This document shows, piece after piece, positions 35,875-45,408 of a stretch of DNA of 64,000 bases (the first letter of the stretch is position 1; every line of letters begins with the position of its first letter). Source of the stretch: Pelagomonas calceolata (taxonomy: Eukaryota > Sar > Pelagophyceae > Pelagomonadales > Pelagomonadaceae). The stretch is from positions 2,852,001 through 2,916,000 of the forward strand of contig CAKKNE010000006.1 in NCBI GenBank assembly GCA_918797485.1. Reading direction: 5' to 3'. The notes beneath the pieces were generated by a model. It searched no databases and was not told the DNA's origin. It saw only the letters and a program-made list of their open reading frames with translations. The position numbers and the translations under genes are program-made.

Positions 35875-38800
35875 TTACATCGAAAACGCCCGCGACTTGT
35901 CCGCCTTTCTTTCCGGAGACTCGTCGCCCGCGTTCCCGAGCCGCCGCGCGCGCACGGCCGACAGCCGCCCCTCTAATAAAGCCCGCCGGTCGTGCTCGAA
36001 CTCGTCCCGCCGAAACTCCGCCGCGTAGTTCGGCAAATAGCGGCAGACGAGCTGCGACCGCCTGGAACAGACCCGCAGCAGTTCATCCAAACAAGCGTTG
36101 AATTCCGCCTCGACGACCGCCAGAGCGTGGACCGGCAGCCGGTTCTTGCGCTGCTCCGTGGCCAGGACTCGGGCGCGCACCGACGTGCGAGGAGACAGCT
36201 TCAGCAAGTAATCGCGGTGCGGCCGCGGCATCGTCCGCCGCGCGGCATCGCGCGACGGCTGCAGGTTGCCGATCTTCGGGACCGGTGCGCCGAGAAAACG
36301 CCACGCCGAGCTCAACAAAGCAGAATCAAAACCGTTGTACAACGCCGCCGCGAGGTCGCTGTCCGTGCCGCCCGCCGGCAGCAGGAAGTGCCGCAACCGC
36401 CGCATGACGACGCGCTCTCCCCGAGACGCCTCCCTATCGAAGTGGTGGGCTTCCGCCGTCGCTCGCAGCGCTTGCTTTAACGCGGTGAGGGCCTCTGATA
36501 AAGCGCGGGCGTCGTCCAGTCGCATCGCGTCGCGGCCGGCCTCGATGGCGTCGATGATCTGCGGCGTGGTTTTGTGGATGGCGTAGAGCGAAGCGTAGAG
36601 CGAGTCCTCCTCGGGGACCTGCGTGCGTTTTCGTGAGAAATTTGTGCGGGAGCTCGCGTCGCGTCGATGGCGTCAAGGTGGAGCAGCGTCACGCGCTCCG
36701 CGCCGTCGACGCGACGCGACAAAAGGACACGGGCGACAAACCGCCAAAAACCGGCACGACGGCGGCGGCGCGTCGTCAGAAAGGTCTCTATTACAAGAAA
36801 CCAAATCCGTCAAACATAACACGCGCTTCGGCCGTCCTAACCGGCGCGACGCCGCCCCGAGGGCCTGATCCAAAGCGTTCGACAGCTTCGCGTCGCCTTC
36901 GACGGTTTTCTTCAAAGGCCCCCGGTTATGCGGCGCGGACGCCGCATCCCCGCGAGCGTACGCCGCGGCGACGAAGGCCAGACGGCTCCGCAATCTCTCT
37001 AAATCAGTTAATCGTAATGTCTCCACGAACCCGTCGTCGATCTGACTCAATGAATCACATTCCGCGTCGACGTAAGAACGGAACAGGCCGCGCGTCGCGC
37101 AGGAACAGGGGATCTCCCTCGCTAATCTAGCTACCACACTCAAAACCTCATTTGTAGACGACGACTCCTCAGAAGAGGGCAGAAAACCTCTCGCCGCATC
37201 GACGCGCCATAATAAGTCGTCGTCGTTCGTCACGAGCAAGCCTTCGCCCGCGTCGGCCGCGTCGCGGCCCGCCGCGAAGAAGGGGCACAACCCACCTGGT
37301 GATCTTCTCACGGACTTCGGGGTTGTCGGACCTTCCTTCAACACGGACACTCGAGCTGCTTCGGTGTCCGAGATATGTTCATGCAAGTAAGAGAAAGCTG
37401 CCGTACCACCCGTACCGACGGCGTCGTTCGTCCCGGCCGGCTCCAAGACGTACTTCCGCACCATCTGCATGTGCCTCCACCTAAAGTCTAATACCACGTC
37501 CACGCACCTATTATATTGCGCCGCCAGGGCTAATGCGGCAGACGCTGAACCGGACCAGTCGTCCACCACAGGAGGAGCTTGGTCCCGAGCAGCCAGGACG
37601 AAATCTCGACACGGCACTGTTTGTCTAATTTTCCTCAGGAACCGTCGGTGCGCGACCGGCATGGACTCGGAAAAGTCATCGAGTAGCGCTTGTAAAGTCC
37701 GATTCGAGTTGGACACGCCCAGAAACGCATCCAGCGCCGGCAGCAAGGTAGACATAGCACCACTGGGACCGGGTAATGAGACGGGCTCGTTGTCAAACTC
37801 GCCCTCGAAGATCACGGCATCAAGACCATTGATGAAGGGCCGCAGTCGCGCATAAAAAAAGTAGTAGTCGCACAACGCGCCGTGCTGGCCGTGGCGCTCG
37901 AACATGAGCGGGAGGCAGTCCCGGACGACATGTCCAAAGCAATCTTCGATCTTGCTGAGGACCTCGTGGCAGTCCTGGATCGCCTCCTGTGTCACAGTTC
38001 TCGACGTGACGTCGGCGCCTTCATTCAAGGCGGCTACGGCCGGTGCGGCCGCCGCCTCGATGACCAAATGGGTCTTGAAGAACCACTCCTCGTCGACGAG
38101 ACCTGCGTGGACGAGGCTCTCGATCGTCGCAACCCTCCACGCCGTCGACGCGACGTCGGCTCGATGGCGTGGCGACGCGCGACACTCTCGCTGCCGCGGC
38201 GACGGCGTAGTTCTACGCCACCAGCACGCCATCGCCGCGTCGAAGGCACCGCAAAGTTTCAGTCTCGGACGCCGCGTTTCACCAGTAAAGCGCCGCAGCA
38301 TCCGCGCGTTGTCCGTCGACACGGGCCCCTTTTCATCTAACAAGGCCCAATTATACAAGACGCAGCCCGAGTAGTCGAGCATCGGTCTCCGTCCTAATCG
38401 TCGAGACACGGCGCAGAAGCCTCGGGCCAAACACCGCGGCACTATTCTCTCAGAGGACTCCTTGACCAACGCGCAGCATATATACGAATAGAGCGCGTGG
38501 GCCACCTCGAGCTCGTCCTCGTCGTGCTTTATTGATTTTATGGCGTCCGCCGCTGCTTCCAATTCAGCACTTCGTTGCTGGATCGTCCTCCCGATGGATT
38601 CTTCTAACGCCGCGGAGGGCACCTCGCGCCCCAGATCCCGCAACACACGCAGGGCCGGCGTCGAGGGCTCCTTTCGCGGCGCTCGGGCCGGCAAAAAACC
38701 TCTCGCGCCGACGTCCCACAAAGACGCGTCGTCGGCCTCCATCTCGAGGTAGGCCGACGCTCTTCGAGCCTTCGTGCGCGGCTTCGCGACCTCCGGTGGT

Positions 38801-38994
38801 GTTGTCGTGCCTGTTTTTGATCTTGCCGCTAGGACGGGGCACAAAGCTTCGGGGGGCGGCGGCGGCGGCGGCGGTTTCGGCGGTGCCGCCTTCCGGCGGC
38901 GTAGCAGGGCCACCACGAGGAGAGCTATTGACATGGCGAGGATCGATGCCGACGGCAGCAGGCCGTCAAATGACTCCAGCAGGGCGGAGGCCAT
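35875..38994 (-). CDS. membrane-anchored tandem indoleamine 2,3-dioxygenase-like protein
   Basis: Exons 38994-38283, 38102-36742 and 36618-35875 join to 938 residues. A hydrophobic N-terminal anchor (about 16-33) and Pro-rich linker precede the first IDO-like domain (about 130-530). That domain has YICCALVKESSERIVPRCLA, DYSGCVLYNW, FTG-LVDEEWFF, the proximal haem ligand in FRWRHMQMVRKY (His about 448), and GTGGTAAFSYL. A second, degenerate IDO-like domain starts near 590 and repeats the order (RVDAARGFLPSSEE, SRRLGRPKRVLCLTD, HRDYLLKLSPRTSVRARVL). Where the ligand should lie it reads LLRVCSRRSQLVCRYL, without His. IDO oxidises tryptophan to N-formylkynurenine. Domain 2 is probably catalytically dead. 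Motif copy 8 lies 137 bp upstream. Confidence 0.82.
36619..36741 (-). other. introner-like intron 2 of the IDO-like gene (123 nt)
   Basis: Minus-strand donor GTTTGTCG, acceptor ACGCACGCAG, phase 0, joining RFLA to VPEEDSLYAS. It contains GTCGCGTCGACGGCG and GACGCCATCGACGCGACG. The frame includes a stop. Confidence 0.75.
38103..38282 (-). other. introner-like intron 1 of the IDO-like gene (180 nt, stop-free)
   Basis: Donor GTGAAACG, acceptor GTCCACGCAG. Splicing gives FTG-LVDEEWFF, the canonical IDO sequence. The 60-codon intron is in frame without stops. The full hairpin is present: CCACGCCATCGAG facing CGTCGACGGCGTGG. Confidence 0.82.
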
Positions 38995-39130
38995 GTTCAC
39001 GCTAGCGGGGCGGCCGGCCGGCCGCAGCCGTCTGCTACGCGTCTGGCACAATAACAGCGAGTAGACAGCGGCTTGTACACCTTCACACGGCCCGTCTACA
39101 GCGCAACGCTATGTCGCCTCCGCTTTTTGC

Positions 39131-39155
39131 TTGCTAGTGTCTTACGGCCGCTAGC
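39131..39155 (-). promoter_or_regulatory. upstream palindromic motif, copy 8
   Basis: On the minus strand GCTAGCGGCCGTAAGACACT followed by AGCAA, sense to the IDO-like gene, 137 bp upstream of ATG 38994. The core is intact. Confidence 0.7.
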
Positions 39156-39332
39156 TCTAGCATATAATCGTGTTGTGAGCTATTGCTGGCAAGGACTCGA
39201 CATCAATAGAGTCGAGACGTGACGGCGAGTTGGCGGCCTAGAGGCGAACAAGTCCGTGCGACGAATTCGAAAGCGATCTAAAGCGATCGTGGCCCACTCG
39301 CCCTGAGGTGACTCGCTCGAGATCGCCGTCGG

Positions 39333-40829
39333 ATGCGACGCGCGCTCGTCTTCCTCCTCGGCGCCCTCGGCGCCCGCGACGCTCTCGGTCTAGTCGGACC
39401 GAAGCCGTGGGCCCGGGGCGCCGCCAGCTCTCGCGCGTCCGTCGTCGCCTCGACAGAGATGGTGCGGGCGCGACCCCCGAAGGGCCTCGGCATCCACTGG
39501 ACGCCGACCCTGAGCGTCGGTCAGCTCTTGCATAAACTCCACAGTGTCGATGGCGTCCAGCAGTATAAGCCGAGACGCTCGTGCAAGTCGGGCGGCGGCC
39601 TGCAGACCGGCCACCTCGCGCAAGCCCTCTACGACGCCAACTGCAACATGCTCTCGTACTACGACGAGGACGACGCGATCTGGCTCCACCCGGAGGCGGA
39701 GAAGCTCAAGAAGGACGCGGTGTGGCGCGCGACGCACCGGCCTGCGCGGCGCGAGACCGGCGCCTACGCGATGATCGTGCCGGGCGAGCAGATACTCGGC
39801 GAGGTGCGCCAAATCTGGCGCCAGGAGGACGGCGTGCGGACGTCGCGCGTCGTCCTCATCAACGGCTCGGCCGTCCCGACGCTCCAGGCGACGGCGCGCG
39901 AAGACGTCAAGGAGTACCTCGCGAAGGTTCTCGACGATGCGCCGGCCGTCGCCGCGGCGGCCATGGATGACTACCTGGAGGAGGAGCTCCAGGCCCAGAT
40001 TTCGCTCTGGGAGCAGAAGGCCATCGACGCGGCCGACGCGGCCGACGAGGTCGACGCCGAGGCCCTCCGCCAGGCGTTGCGGGACGTCTGCGTCGAGTGC
40101 GGGTGGCGGGCGCTCCACCCCGAAGACGAGATCCTCCCCGAGACCGAGGACAGGGAGGTGTCTTATTTGGGGTCGCCGCGGTGCGTCGCGCACGATCTCG
40201 TCATGGACTCGTTCTTCGGCCGGCTCGACACGGGCCCGCGCGACGAGCACGACGGGGACCTCACGGTGTACCGCGCGGCCATCAGCAAGGGCACCGCGGA
40301 GTACCCCGGCCCCAAGCTCTGGGAGGAGCTCGTCCTGCGGCGCGTCCCGAAGCTCCGCGAGCACATCGAGGGCACGGTGGACGAGGAGGAGCGCAAGGCC
40401 CACCTGCAGGTGCTCAAGAACCTCGTGAAGATGCTCGCCGTGGACCACATGTGGTCGTCCGCGCGCCCGCGCCGAACTATCACTCGGCCCGACTCACTGG
40501 TTGATTCGCACAGGTTTGTATGCGACCACCCGAAGAACTGCGCGAACGCGGCGTCGACTCGAGCCGGGCGCGTCGCGCGGCGCGCGCGACTCACTGGTCA
40601 ACACGCAGGCTACCTCGAGTGGAGTGCGGTCAACCGTTTTGACCGGTGCCTATCCTGCGATTTACTCGAATTCACACCTCGTCCGCACGCAGGCTACTTC
40701 TCCGACGTCAACAACCAGGACGCGAAGCTGGCCCGCGACGGGGACTTCGCCAAGGCCGAGTCCATCGCGTTCATGGACGAGGCCATCGATGGCGAGCTCA
40801 AGCTCTTCTCGGTCACCGATCGCGAGTAG
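39333..40829 (+). CDS. secretory or organelle-targeted protein, unknown family, with clustered introns near its 3' end
   Basis: The ATG at 39333 starts a signal peptide (MRRALVFLLGALGARDALGL). The unspliced frame is 498 codons and open throughout. About 370 residues of hydrophilic sequence follow with no domain I know; features include AHDLVMDSFFGRLDTGPRDE and a Glu-rich helix (HIEGTVDEEERKAHLQVLKN). Between 40451 and 40692 the sequence changes character and carries three acceptor-like ends (40513, 40608, 40692), two of them with the introner 3' box CGACTCACTGG. The last exon resumes as GYFSDVNNQDAKLARDGDFA. The exact exon structure in that stretch is not resolved. Confidence 0.6.
   Translation: MRRALVFLLGALGARDALGLVGPKPWARGAASSRASVVASTEMVRARPPKGLGIHWTPTLSVGQLLHKLHSVDGVQQYKPRRSCKSGGGLQTGHLAQALYDANCNMLSYYDEDDAIWLHPEAEKLKKDAVWRATHRPARRETGAYAMIVPGEQILGEVRQIWRQEDGVRTSRVVLINGSAVPTLQATAREDVKEYLAKVLDDAPAVAAAAMDDYLEEELQAQISLWEQKAIDAADAADEVDAEALRQALRDVCVECGWRALHPEDEILPETEDREVSYLGSPRCVAHDLVMDSFFGRLDTGPRDEHDGDLTVYRAAISKGTAEYPGPKLWEELVLRRVPKLREHIEGTVDEEERKAHLQVLKNLVKMLAVDHMWSSARPRRTITRPDSLVDSHRFVCDHPKNCANAASTRAGRVARRARLTGQHAGYLEWSAVNRFDRCLSCDLLEFTPRPHAGYFSDVNNQDAKLARDGDFAKAESIAFMDEAIDGELKLFSVTDRE
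40451..40692 (+). other. cluster of two or three packed introner-like introns, boundaries uncertain
   Basis: Acceptor-like ends at 40513 (CGACTCACTGGTTGATTCGCAC then AG), 40608 (CGACTCACTGGTCAACACGC then AG) and 40692. Donors near 40451-40457 leave phase 2, while the acceptors at 40608 and 40692 need phase 1. At least one small internal exon is therefore required, one option being 40514 onward. GCTACCT after 40608 and GCTACTT after 40692 are similar, suggesting duplication. Confidence 0.5.
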
Positions 40830-41486
40830 AGCGCGCGGGTAAGACTGTCTCCTTGAAAATTACCACTAATAGCTACACCAGGAGCGCCCGGAGCGTGCAA
40901 ACTTGGCTCATCGGAATACGATGAACGAGGTCGCAGATCGCGCGCATGCGGCCTGTCGAGGCGCGAGAGGGTCGTCGCCGTAGGGCTCGCCTCGCGTTTG
41001 TGGACCCGCGGCCGAGGTGTTGGCGCGCGACGCGCCGCGCGTCAGATGTCCTCTCCGAAGGTTCCTGGTCGCGTGGCCTCGCGAAGCAGTGCTTTGGCGT
41101 GCTTCATAGTACGCGGCGCCGCGGAGGCGCGACCGCGCCATCAGGTCCGCGGTGGCCGCTCGCCTAGCAGTAAAGGTAGCCACGTCTCCGCCAGAGAGAC
41201 TAATTGCGACACTCTGGCCAACATGTCCCCTCGAAGGAGGCCCTGAGCGCGGTCTGTCTGGAAGCACGGTGTCATAAAGGCACGGCCCACCGGAAGTCAT
41301 GAGCGGCCTTTGGCACCCGCGGCGCCTATTTCTCGGAATCTCCTCGCGATGTGACGTCATCGTGAACCGCGTCTTGTCCATTAGGCGATGCGGTCGGCGC
41401 ACGCCGCACGCGTCCCGCAACGTTGCTCACACGGCGTCGCCGCGCGCAGGCACCTACAGATGCCGGCGGCCACGAACGCGCAACAG
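40830..41486. other. intergenic region
   Basis: 657 bp between the 39333 gene and the small minus-strand gene at 41487. Open frames exist on both strands but overlap each other and show no domain, signal peptide or splice-consistent continuation. I see nothing I can support. Confidence 0.35.
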
Positions 41487-41762
41487 TCATCGCAGCCCGT
41501 CGACCGGTTCCTGGCGATCTGCGCATTGATGCTGGACGTACGCAGCGATCTGTTGCCTCACCGCGCCACGCGTCCTGTCGTCTGTGATAGCTGCATCCTC
41601 ACTCATGCTCGGCGTCGGGTGTATGCCCAGCGCGACGACGGCTTCTTCGTGCGCGCGACGCAGCGCTGCTGCTGTCTCGGTTGACATGTGACTCCTTGCA
41701 CAAAATCGTTCTTGTTTGGCGCTCGCAAAGACGCACACGCACGCGACAGTGAGCCGCGACAT
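41487..41762 (-). CDS. small partial copy of the PHD-protein N-terminal region
   Basis: From ATG 41762 there are 91 residues (an internal ATG gives 66). ALRRAHEEAVVALGIHP resembles AFTRAHRETVVALALHP in the adjacent PHD protein, and the following stretch aligns loosely (RTRGAVRQQIAAYVQHQC with KERAFKAWVIEEMARRK). It is a partial tandem copy of one segment, with no PHD finger. It has its own motif copy 9 immediately upstream, with 4 bp between motif and ATG. It could be a short expressed gene or a decayed duplicate. Confidence 0.5.
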   Translation of the reverse strand: MSRLTVACVCVFASAKQERFCARSHMSTETAAALRRAHEEAVVALGIHPTPSMSEDAAITDDRTRGAVRQQIAAYVQHQCADRQEPVDGLR

Positions 41763-41766
41763 GTGC

Positions 41767-41791
41767 TTGCTAGTGTCTTACAGCCGCTAGC
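41767..41791 (-). promoter_or_regulatory. upstream palindromic motif, copy 9
   Basis: Minus-strand GCTAGCGGCTGTAAGACACT followed by AGCAA. It lies 4 bp before ATG 41762, the shortest spacing in the window, so if it marks transcription the start must be at or in the motif, or the internal ATG (about 80 bp away) is used. Confidence 0.7.
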
Positions 41792-41853
41792 CGAGCGTCT
41801 CTCCCTCACGAGTCGCCCGGGCCCAAGTGACAGTGACAATTATTCTTACCAGC

Positions 41854-44604
41854 CTATAAGACGCCCATCCGCTCCATGTTTCGCAATCTCACGGAAGCGG
41901 CGTGGACGGTCGAGCCCACGTGCTTGAACCGCGCGTGGCCCGTATAGCGCTTGATCTCCGCTTTCTCGCGGCGGCCCTTCCAACGATAATAAAGTTCGAA
42001 GGGGCGCAGGACGACGGCCTCAATGACGAGCTCGTGCTCGGAGAGGACCGTGTCCACCCTCCAGAGGCGCCGGAGCACGCTGTATTGCCAGGCGGTCAGC
42101 GCGTCCTCGAGCCCGTAGACCTTCTGAAGGATGTCGGGCCCCGGCCCTTTCGGGTCGAAGAAATCGCGCTCGATCTGCGCGACGCGCGCTTTCCCGTCCG
42201 TGTGCTTCGCCCGGGCGCCGTAGAAGATCGCCGCGAAACGATCGTCGACGTCGCCCATGCCGAGGAGCAGGTCCGGCGGGCACGGCACAGCTAGGTGCCA
42301 CCGGCGATCCAAATCGACGCCCAGTCGGGAGCAGACCAGCCGGTGGCGCGCCTCGATAATCAGGAACTCCCGCTTCAGCCTCGCCGTGGGCTTGGTCTGC
42401 CACGCGCGGCGGCGGTGCAGCCGTTCCCAGTAATCGCGGTAACAGCGGCTGGACGGCGGCGGGTGGAGCGGCGCGGGCTCCTCCGGGTCGTCGTCGGAGC
42501 AGTCGCACTCGGTGCTGTCGCCGTCGGAGGCGTCCTCGTCCGACGGCGGCGGCGGCGGCGACGCGGCCTTTTTGCGGCGGCTGCGCTTTGAGCTCGACGG
42601 GCGGCCGCGCGACTCGCTCGATGCGCTCGGCGAGCGCGGCGGTATCGGCGATGGCGTCGGCGACCGCTGAACAGTAGCACCGCGGCCGCGGCCGCCGCGT
42701 GCGCGCGCGCCGCGCGGCGACGCGGCCGCCGGTGCCGGGGCAGCTGCCGCGGCGCCGCGCGCCTGCCGGCGGCGCCGCGCGCTGGCCGCAGCTTCCGGCG
42801 CGCCGGCGACGGCGCCATCGCCGCCGCGGCCGCGCGTCGGCGACGAGATGGGCATGGCGTCCGGGTCGTCCTCGCCGTCGCTGCCTTCACCAGACGGTTT
42901 GGGCTTCTTTGACTTCCTCCCCGCCTTCGCGGACGACGTAGGCTTTGCCGTCGGCCTCCGTCCCGGCGTCTTGTCTCGGGGCGGCGGCGGCGCTGCGCGC
43001 GCGCGCGGGCGCCGGGTCGGCTCGCGGCGGCCCCGCGCCGGCGGCGGCGCAGGAGCAGGCGCATGCGCGGCGTCGGCCGTGGCCGCGGCGCCGCGGCGCC
43101 GCGACGACGTGGCGGACGCCGGCGCGCGCGCGGGCGGCGCGCGCGGCGCGGGCGGCTCGCGGCGCCGCGGCGGCGGCCGCGGCGCGGGCGCGGGCTCGGG
43201 CACGGTGGCGGCGCCGAGACCTCGGCGTGCCGCGGCCTCGGCTTGTTGGGATCGGCAGCGGAAGCACGCGTAGTCCTCGGGGCACTCGGCGTCTTCCGCG
43301 CCGGCGGCACACACGGCGTGCTGCCACGTTTTGCACGTCGGACACTCCCACATGGCCTTGCCGTCGTCGTAGTTCGTGCCGGACACCCCGCACAAGCAAT
43401 CGAAGCGCCACGTGGCGGCGCTTTCCGCGGGCATCGGCGCGCGCGCGGCGGGCGCGGCCGTCGGCAGCGGCGCGGTGCGGCGGCCCTGCATCGACGCGAG
43501 CGCCCCTTTGCCGGGCTGGTTCGGCAGCTGGCCGTCCTTGACGCCGCGCTTGCGCGCCGCGAGGTTTTCCCGCAGCTCCGCGTCGCGCACCGCGCGGCCG
43601 CACTTCTTCAGCACGAGGTCGGCCGCCCTGGCGAGGCCGTTCTTGTCGCGCCGGAAGCGTTTGACCTTGCGCTCGCGCCGGCCGCGCGGGCCCTCGCGGT
43701 ACTCGACCACGACCCAGTTGTCGGGGTCGGTCGGGCAGGGATGACTGCCCGGGCCGAGGCCGAGGCCGCGCCGCAGCGCGCTATACGCGCCGGTTCCCGG
43801 TGCGGCCCGCGGCACGCGCCCGCCCGACGCCTTCCGCCGCGCCATCTCCTCGATGACCCACGCCTTGAAGGCGCGCTCCTTCTCGGTGCCCACGGGGAGG
43901 CGGTTCTCCGCGCCGTCGTGGTCCGGGTGCAGCGCCAGCGCGACGACCGTCTCTCGATGCGCCCGCGTGAACGCCTCTTCCTCGCAGTCCGCCCGCGTGA
44001 CCGCGGCCGCGTACCTTGCGAGGTCTTCGGCCGTCGGCTCGCGCGCGTCGCCGTGCGCTTCGTGGAAGAGCCGTCGCGCCAGGTCCTCCCGCATAGCTTC
44101 GGGGGCGAATGAGACAGGAGCGCGCTTCGTCAGGACCGGGTAGCAGACCGGCTGCCCTCGATTTGACCAGAACGCGAGCACAGCCGCGCCCGTGCCGTCG
44201 TCCGACGTGTCCTCGTCGCTGCCGTCGTTGAAGACGACGGCTACCACCAAGTTTTCGCCCGGGCCGGCGGCGTCGACGCCCTTGTGCCACTTCTCCGCGC
44301 CGCGGGCCGGCGCTCTCTCCTCCGGCTTGCAGGTCTCACTAATTCTCGTTGAAATGCTACCATGGGGCGCCTTGCGTCTGAACAATATGACCGGTGGGTC
44401 GTCGCGTCTTTTGGCCAAGGCCCAGTGATCGGTGCACGTCACGAAGGCCAACAAGTCGGTGGATTGTGTCAAGTTGTACTTGGGGCCGCGCGCGATCTTG
44501 AGCAGCCGCGCGAGTTCGGCTTTGTGCAAAGGGTTCTTGCAATTGTATGCGATGGCTTTCAATTTTTTGGAGTCGCCCGGCTTGGCCTGACCCTTAGAGG
44601 CCAT
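41854..44604 (-). CDS. PHD-finger chromatin-type protein with long basic linker
   Basis: The ATG at 44604 gives 916 residues. An earlier non-ATG extension is not used. N-terminal about 380 residues form an unrecognised domain (NCKNPLHKAELARLLKIARG, YNLTQSTDLLAFVTCTDHWA). A PHD finger follows at about 398-452 (FDCLCG, WECPTCKTWQHAVC, YACFRC), the C4HC3 pattern that reads histone H3 tails. Residues about 460-720 are low-complexity Pro/Ala/Arg/Ser, probably disordered and nuclear. The C-terminal 190 residues (DYWERLHRRRAWQTKPTARL, LRRLWRVDTVLSEHELVIEA) are a conserved-looking helical region without a name I can give. A segment near residue 210-250 is copied in the neighbour at 41487. Confidence 0.72.
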   Translation of the reverse strand: MASKGQAKPGDSKKLKAIAYNCKNPLHKAELARLLKIARGPKYNLTQSTDLLAFVTCTDHWALAKRRDDPPVILFRRKAPHGSISTRISETCKPEERAPARGAEKWHKGVDAAGPGENLVVAVVFNDGSDEDTSDDGTGAAVLAFWSNRGQPVCYPVLTKRAPVSFAPEAMREDLARRLFHEAHGDAREPTAEDLARYAAAVTRADCEEEAFTRAHRETVVALALHPDHDGAENRLPVGTEKERAFKAWVIEEMARRKASGGRVPRAAPGTGAYSALRRGLGLGPGSHPCPTDPDNWVVVEYREGPRGRRERKVKRFRRDKNGLARAADLVLKKCGRAVRDAELRENLAARKRGVKDGQLPNQPGKGALASMQGRRTAPLPTAAPAARAPMPAESAATWRFDCLCGVSGTNYDDGKAMWECPTCKTWQHAVCAAGAEDAECPEDYACFRCRSQQAEAAARRGLGAATVPEPAPAPRPPPRRREPPAPRAPPARAPASATSSRRRGAAATADAAHAPAPAPPPARGRREPTRRPRARAAPPPPRDKTPGRRPTAKPTSSAKAGRKSKKPKPSGEGSDGEDDPDAMPISSPTRGRGGDGAVAGAPEAAASARRRRQARGAAAAAPAPAAASPRGARARGGRGRGATVQRSPTPSPIPPRSPSASSESRGRPSSSKRSRRKKAASPPPPPSDEDASDGDSTECDCSDDDPEEPAPLHPPPSSRCYRDYWERLHRRRAWQTKPTARLKREFLIIEARHRLVCSRLGVDLDRRWHLAVPCPPDLLLGMGDVDDRFAAIFYGARAKHTDGKARVAQIERDFFDPKGPGPDILQKVYGLEDALTAWQYSVLRRLWRVDTVLSEHELVIEAVVLRPFELYYRWKGRREKAEIKRYTGHARFKHVGSTVHAASVRLRNMERMGVL

Positions 44605-44834
44605 GGCTGCAACCGATAGTCCGAAGAACGAAAGAATGCACAATTCTGGGCAGCTGGAGCGACCGAGAGCAGCTATACGACGGCTAGTGCTGCAATCGCA
44701 CAGCGACGACTCGCAATAAAAAAACAGGCGACTAGCGTATTGGACATACTAGGATCGTCACCTCGAGATTTAAGCAGGACCTGCGCGTTTGAGCGCTTCA
44801 GCCGACTACACGATGTACAGAATGCTCCGACTAG
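44605..44834. other. intergenic region with a possible degenerate motif copy
   Basis: At 44731-44756 GACTAGCGTATTGGACATAC followed by TAGGAT resembles the palindromic motif in spacing and both CTAG arms but lacks GTAAGAC. It is followed by an A/T-rich stretch (ATTTAAG at 44770). Not counted. Confidence 0.3.
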
Positions 44835-45068
44835 TTGCTTGTGTCACGCGACTCCTTCGGAGGTACCTGGGACCTGACGGTCGAAACGCTGCCGCTCGTC
44901 CCGTCGATAAAAATCCGCGGCGAGAACCTTACGTACGACGAGGGGGTATTGATCTACACGGTCGGCGACAAGTCCCCATCAACCTGGGACGTGTTCCACG
45001 CGGACGGTGACGTTGTCTGCGCAGTGTCGTCCACGACGGGGGTGAATGTGATAAGACGGATAGGCTAG
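44835..45068 (+). CDS. C-terminal gene fragment, lipocalin/fibrillin-like strand pattern
   Basis: The frame from about 44838 to the TAG at 45066-45068 encodes DSFGGTWDLTVETLPLVPSI, then KIRGENLTYDEGVLIYTVGD and VICA-type strands ending VNVIRRIG. It reads like the last 75 residues of a beta-barrel protein such as plastid lipid-associated fibrillin or a lipocalin (G-T-W start). There is no ATG in frame and a TAG directly precedes the frame. Either a 5' exon is missing or this is a duplicated gene end. I lean to the latter. Confidence 0.35.
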   Translation: MLVSRDSFGGTWDLTVETLPLVPSIKIRGENLTYDEGVLIYTVGDKSPSTWDVFHADGDVVCAVSSTTGVNVIRRIG

Positions 45069-45408
45069 TCCCTTGCTGTGCTGGTTCTCCACACGTCGCG
45101 CCTCGCCCCCTTTCGCACACGTCGACTGGGTACCCAGCTCAGGTCCGTTGCACCAAATGCCCCAGCGACTGCAGCCAGAGCTAAAAATCGTGGAAGACGC
45201 CCTCGCAGCGACGCGCAGAGGCATTCGTGGACGCGGCGAGTGCACGGGAGCTGCCACTGGTACCGGCCGCAGCTTCCTGGCAGCAGGAACTGCGTCGCGA
45301 GCAGCTCTAGGAGCAGAGCACGGCTGAAACAGGGAGAGGTGCTCTCGACAGCGACGGACGCGACCGACCACCCTCGAAACGCCGCGTCACAGCTATTAGC
45401 AAGCAAAA
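45069..45408. other. intergenic region upstream of pyruvate carboxylase
   Basis: 340 bp without a gene. The last 20 bp before the ATG read GCTATTAGCAAGCAAAA, echoing the CTAGCAAG end of the palindromic motif without its core. Confidence 0.35.
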
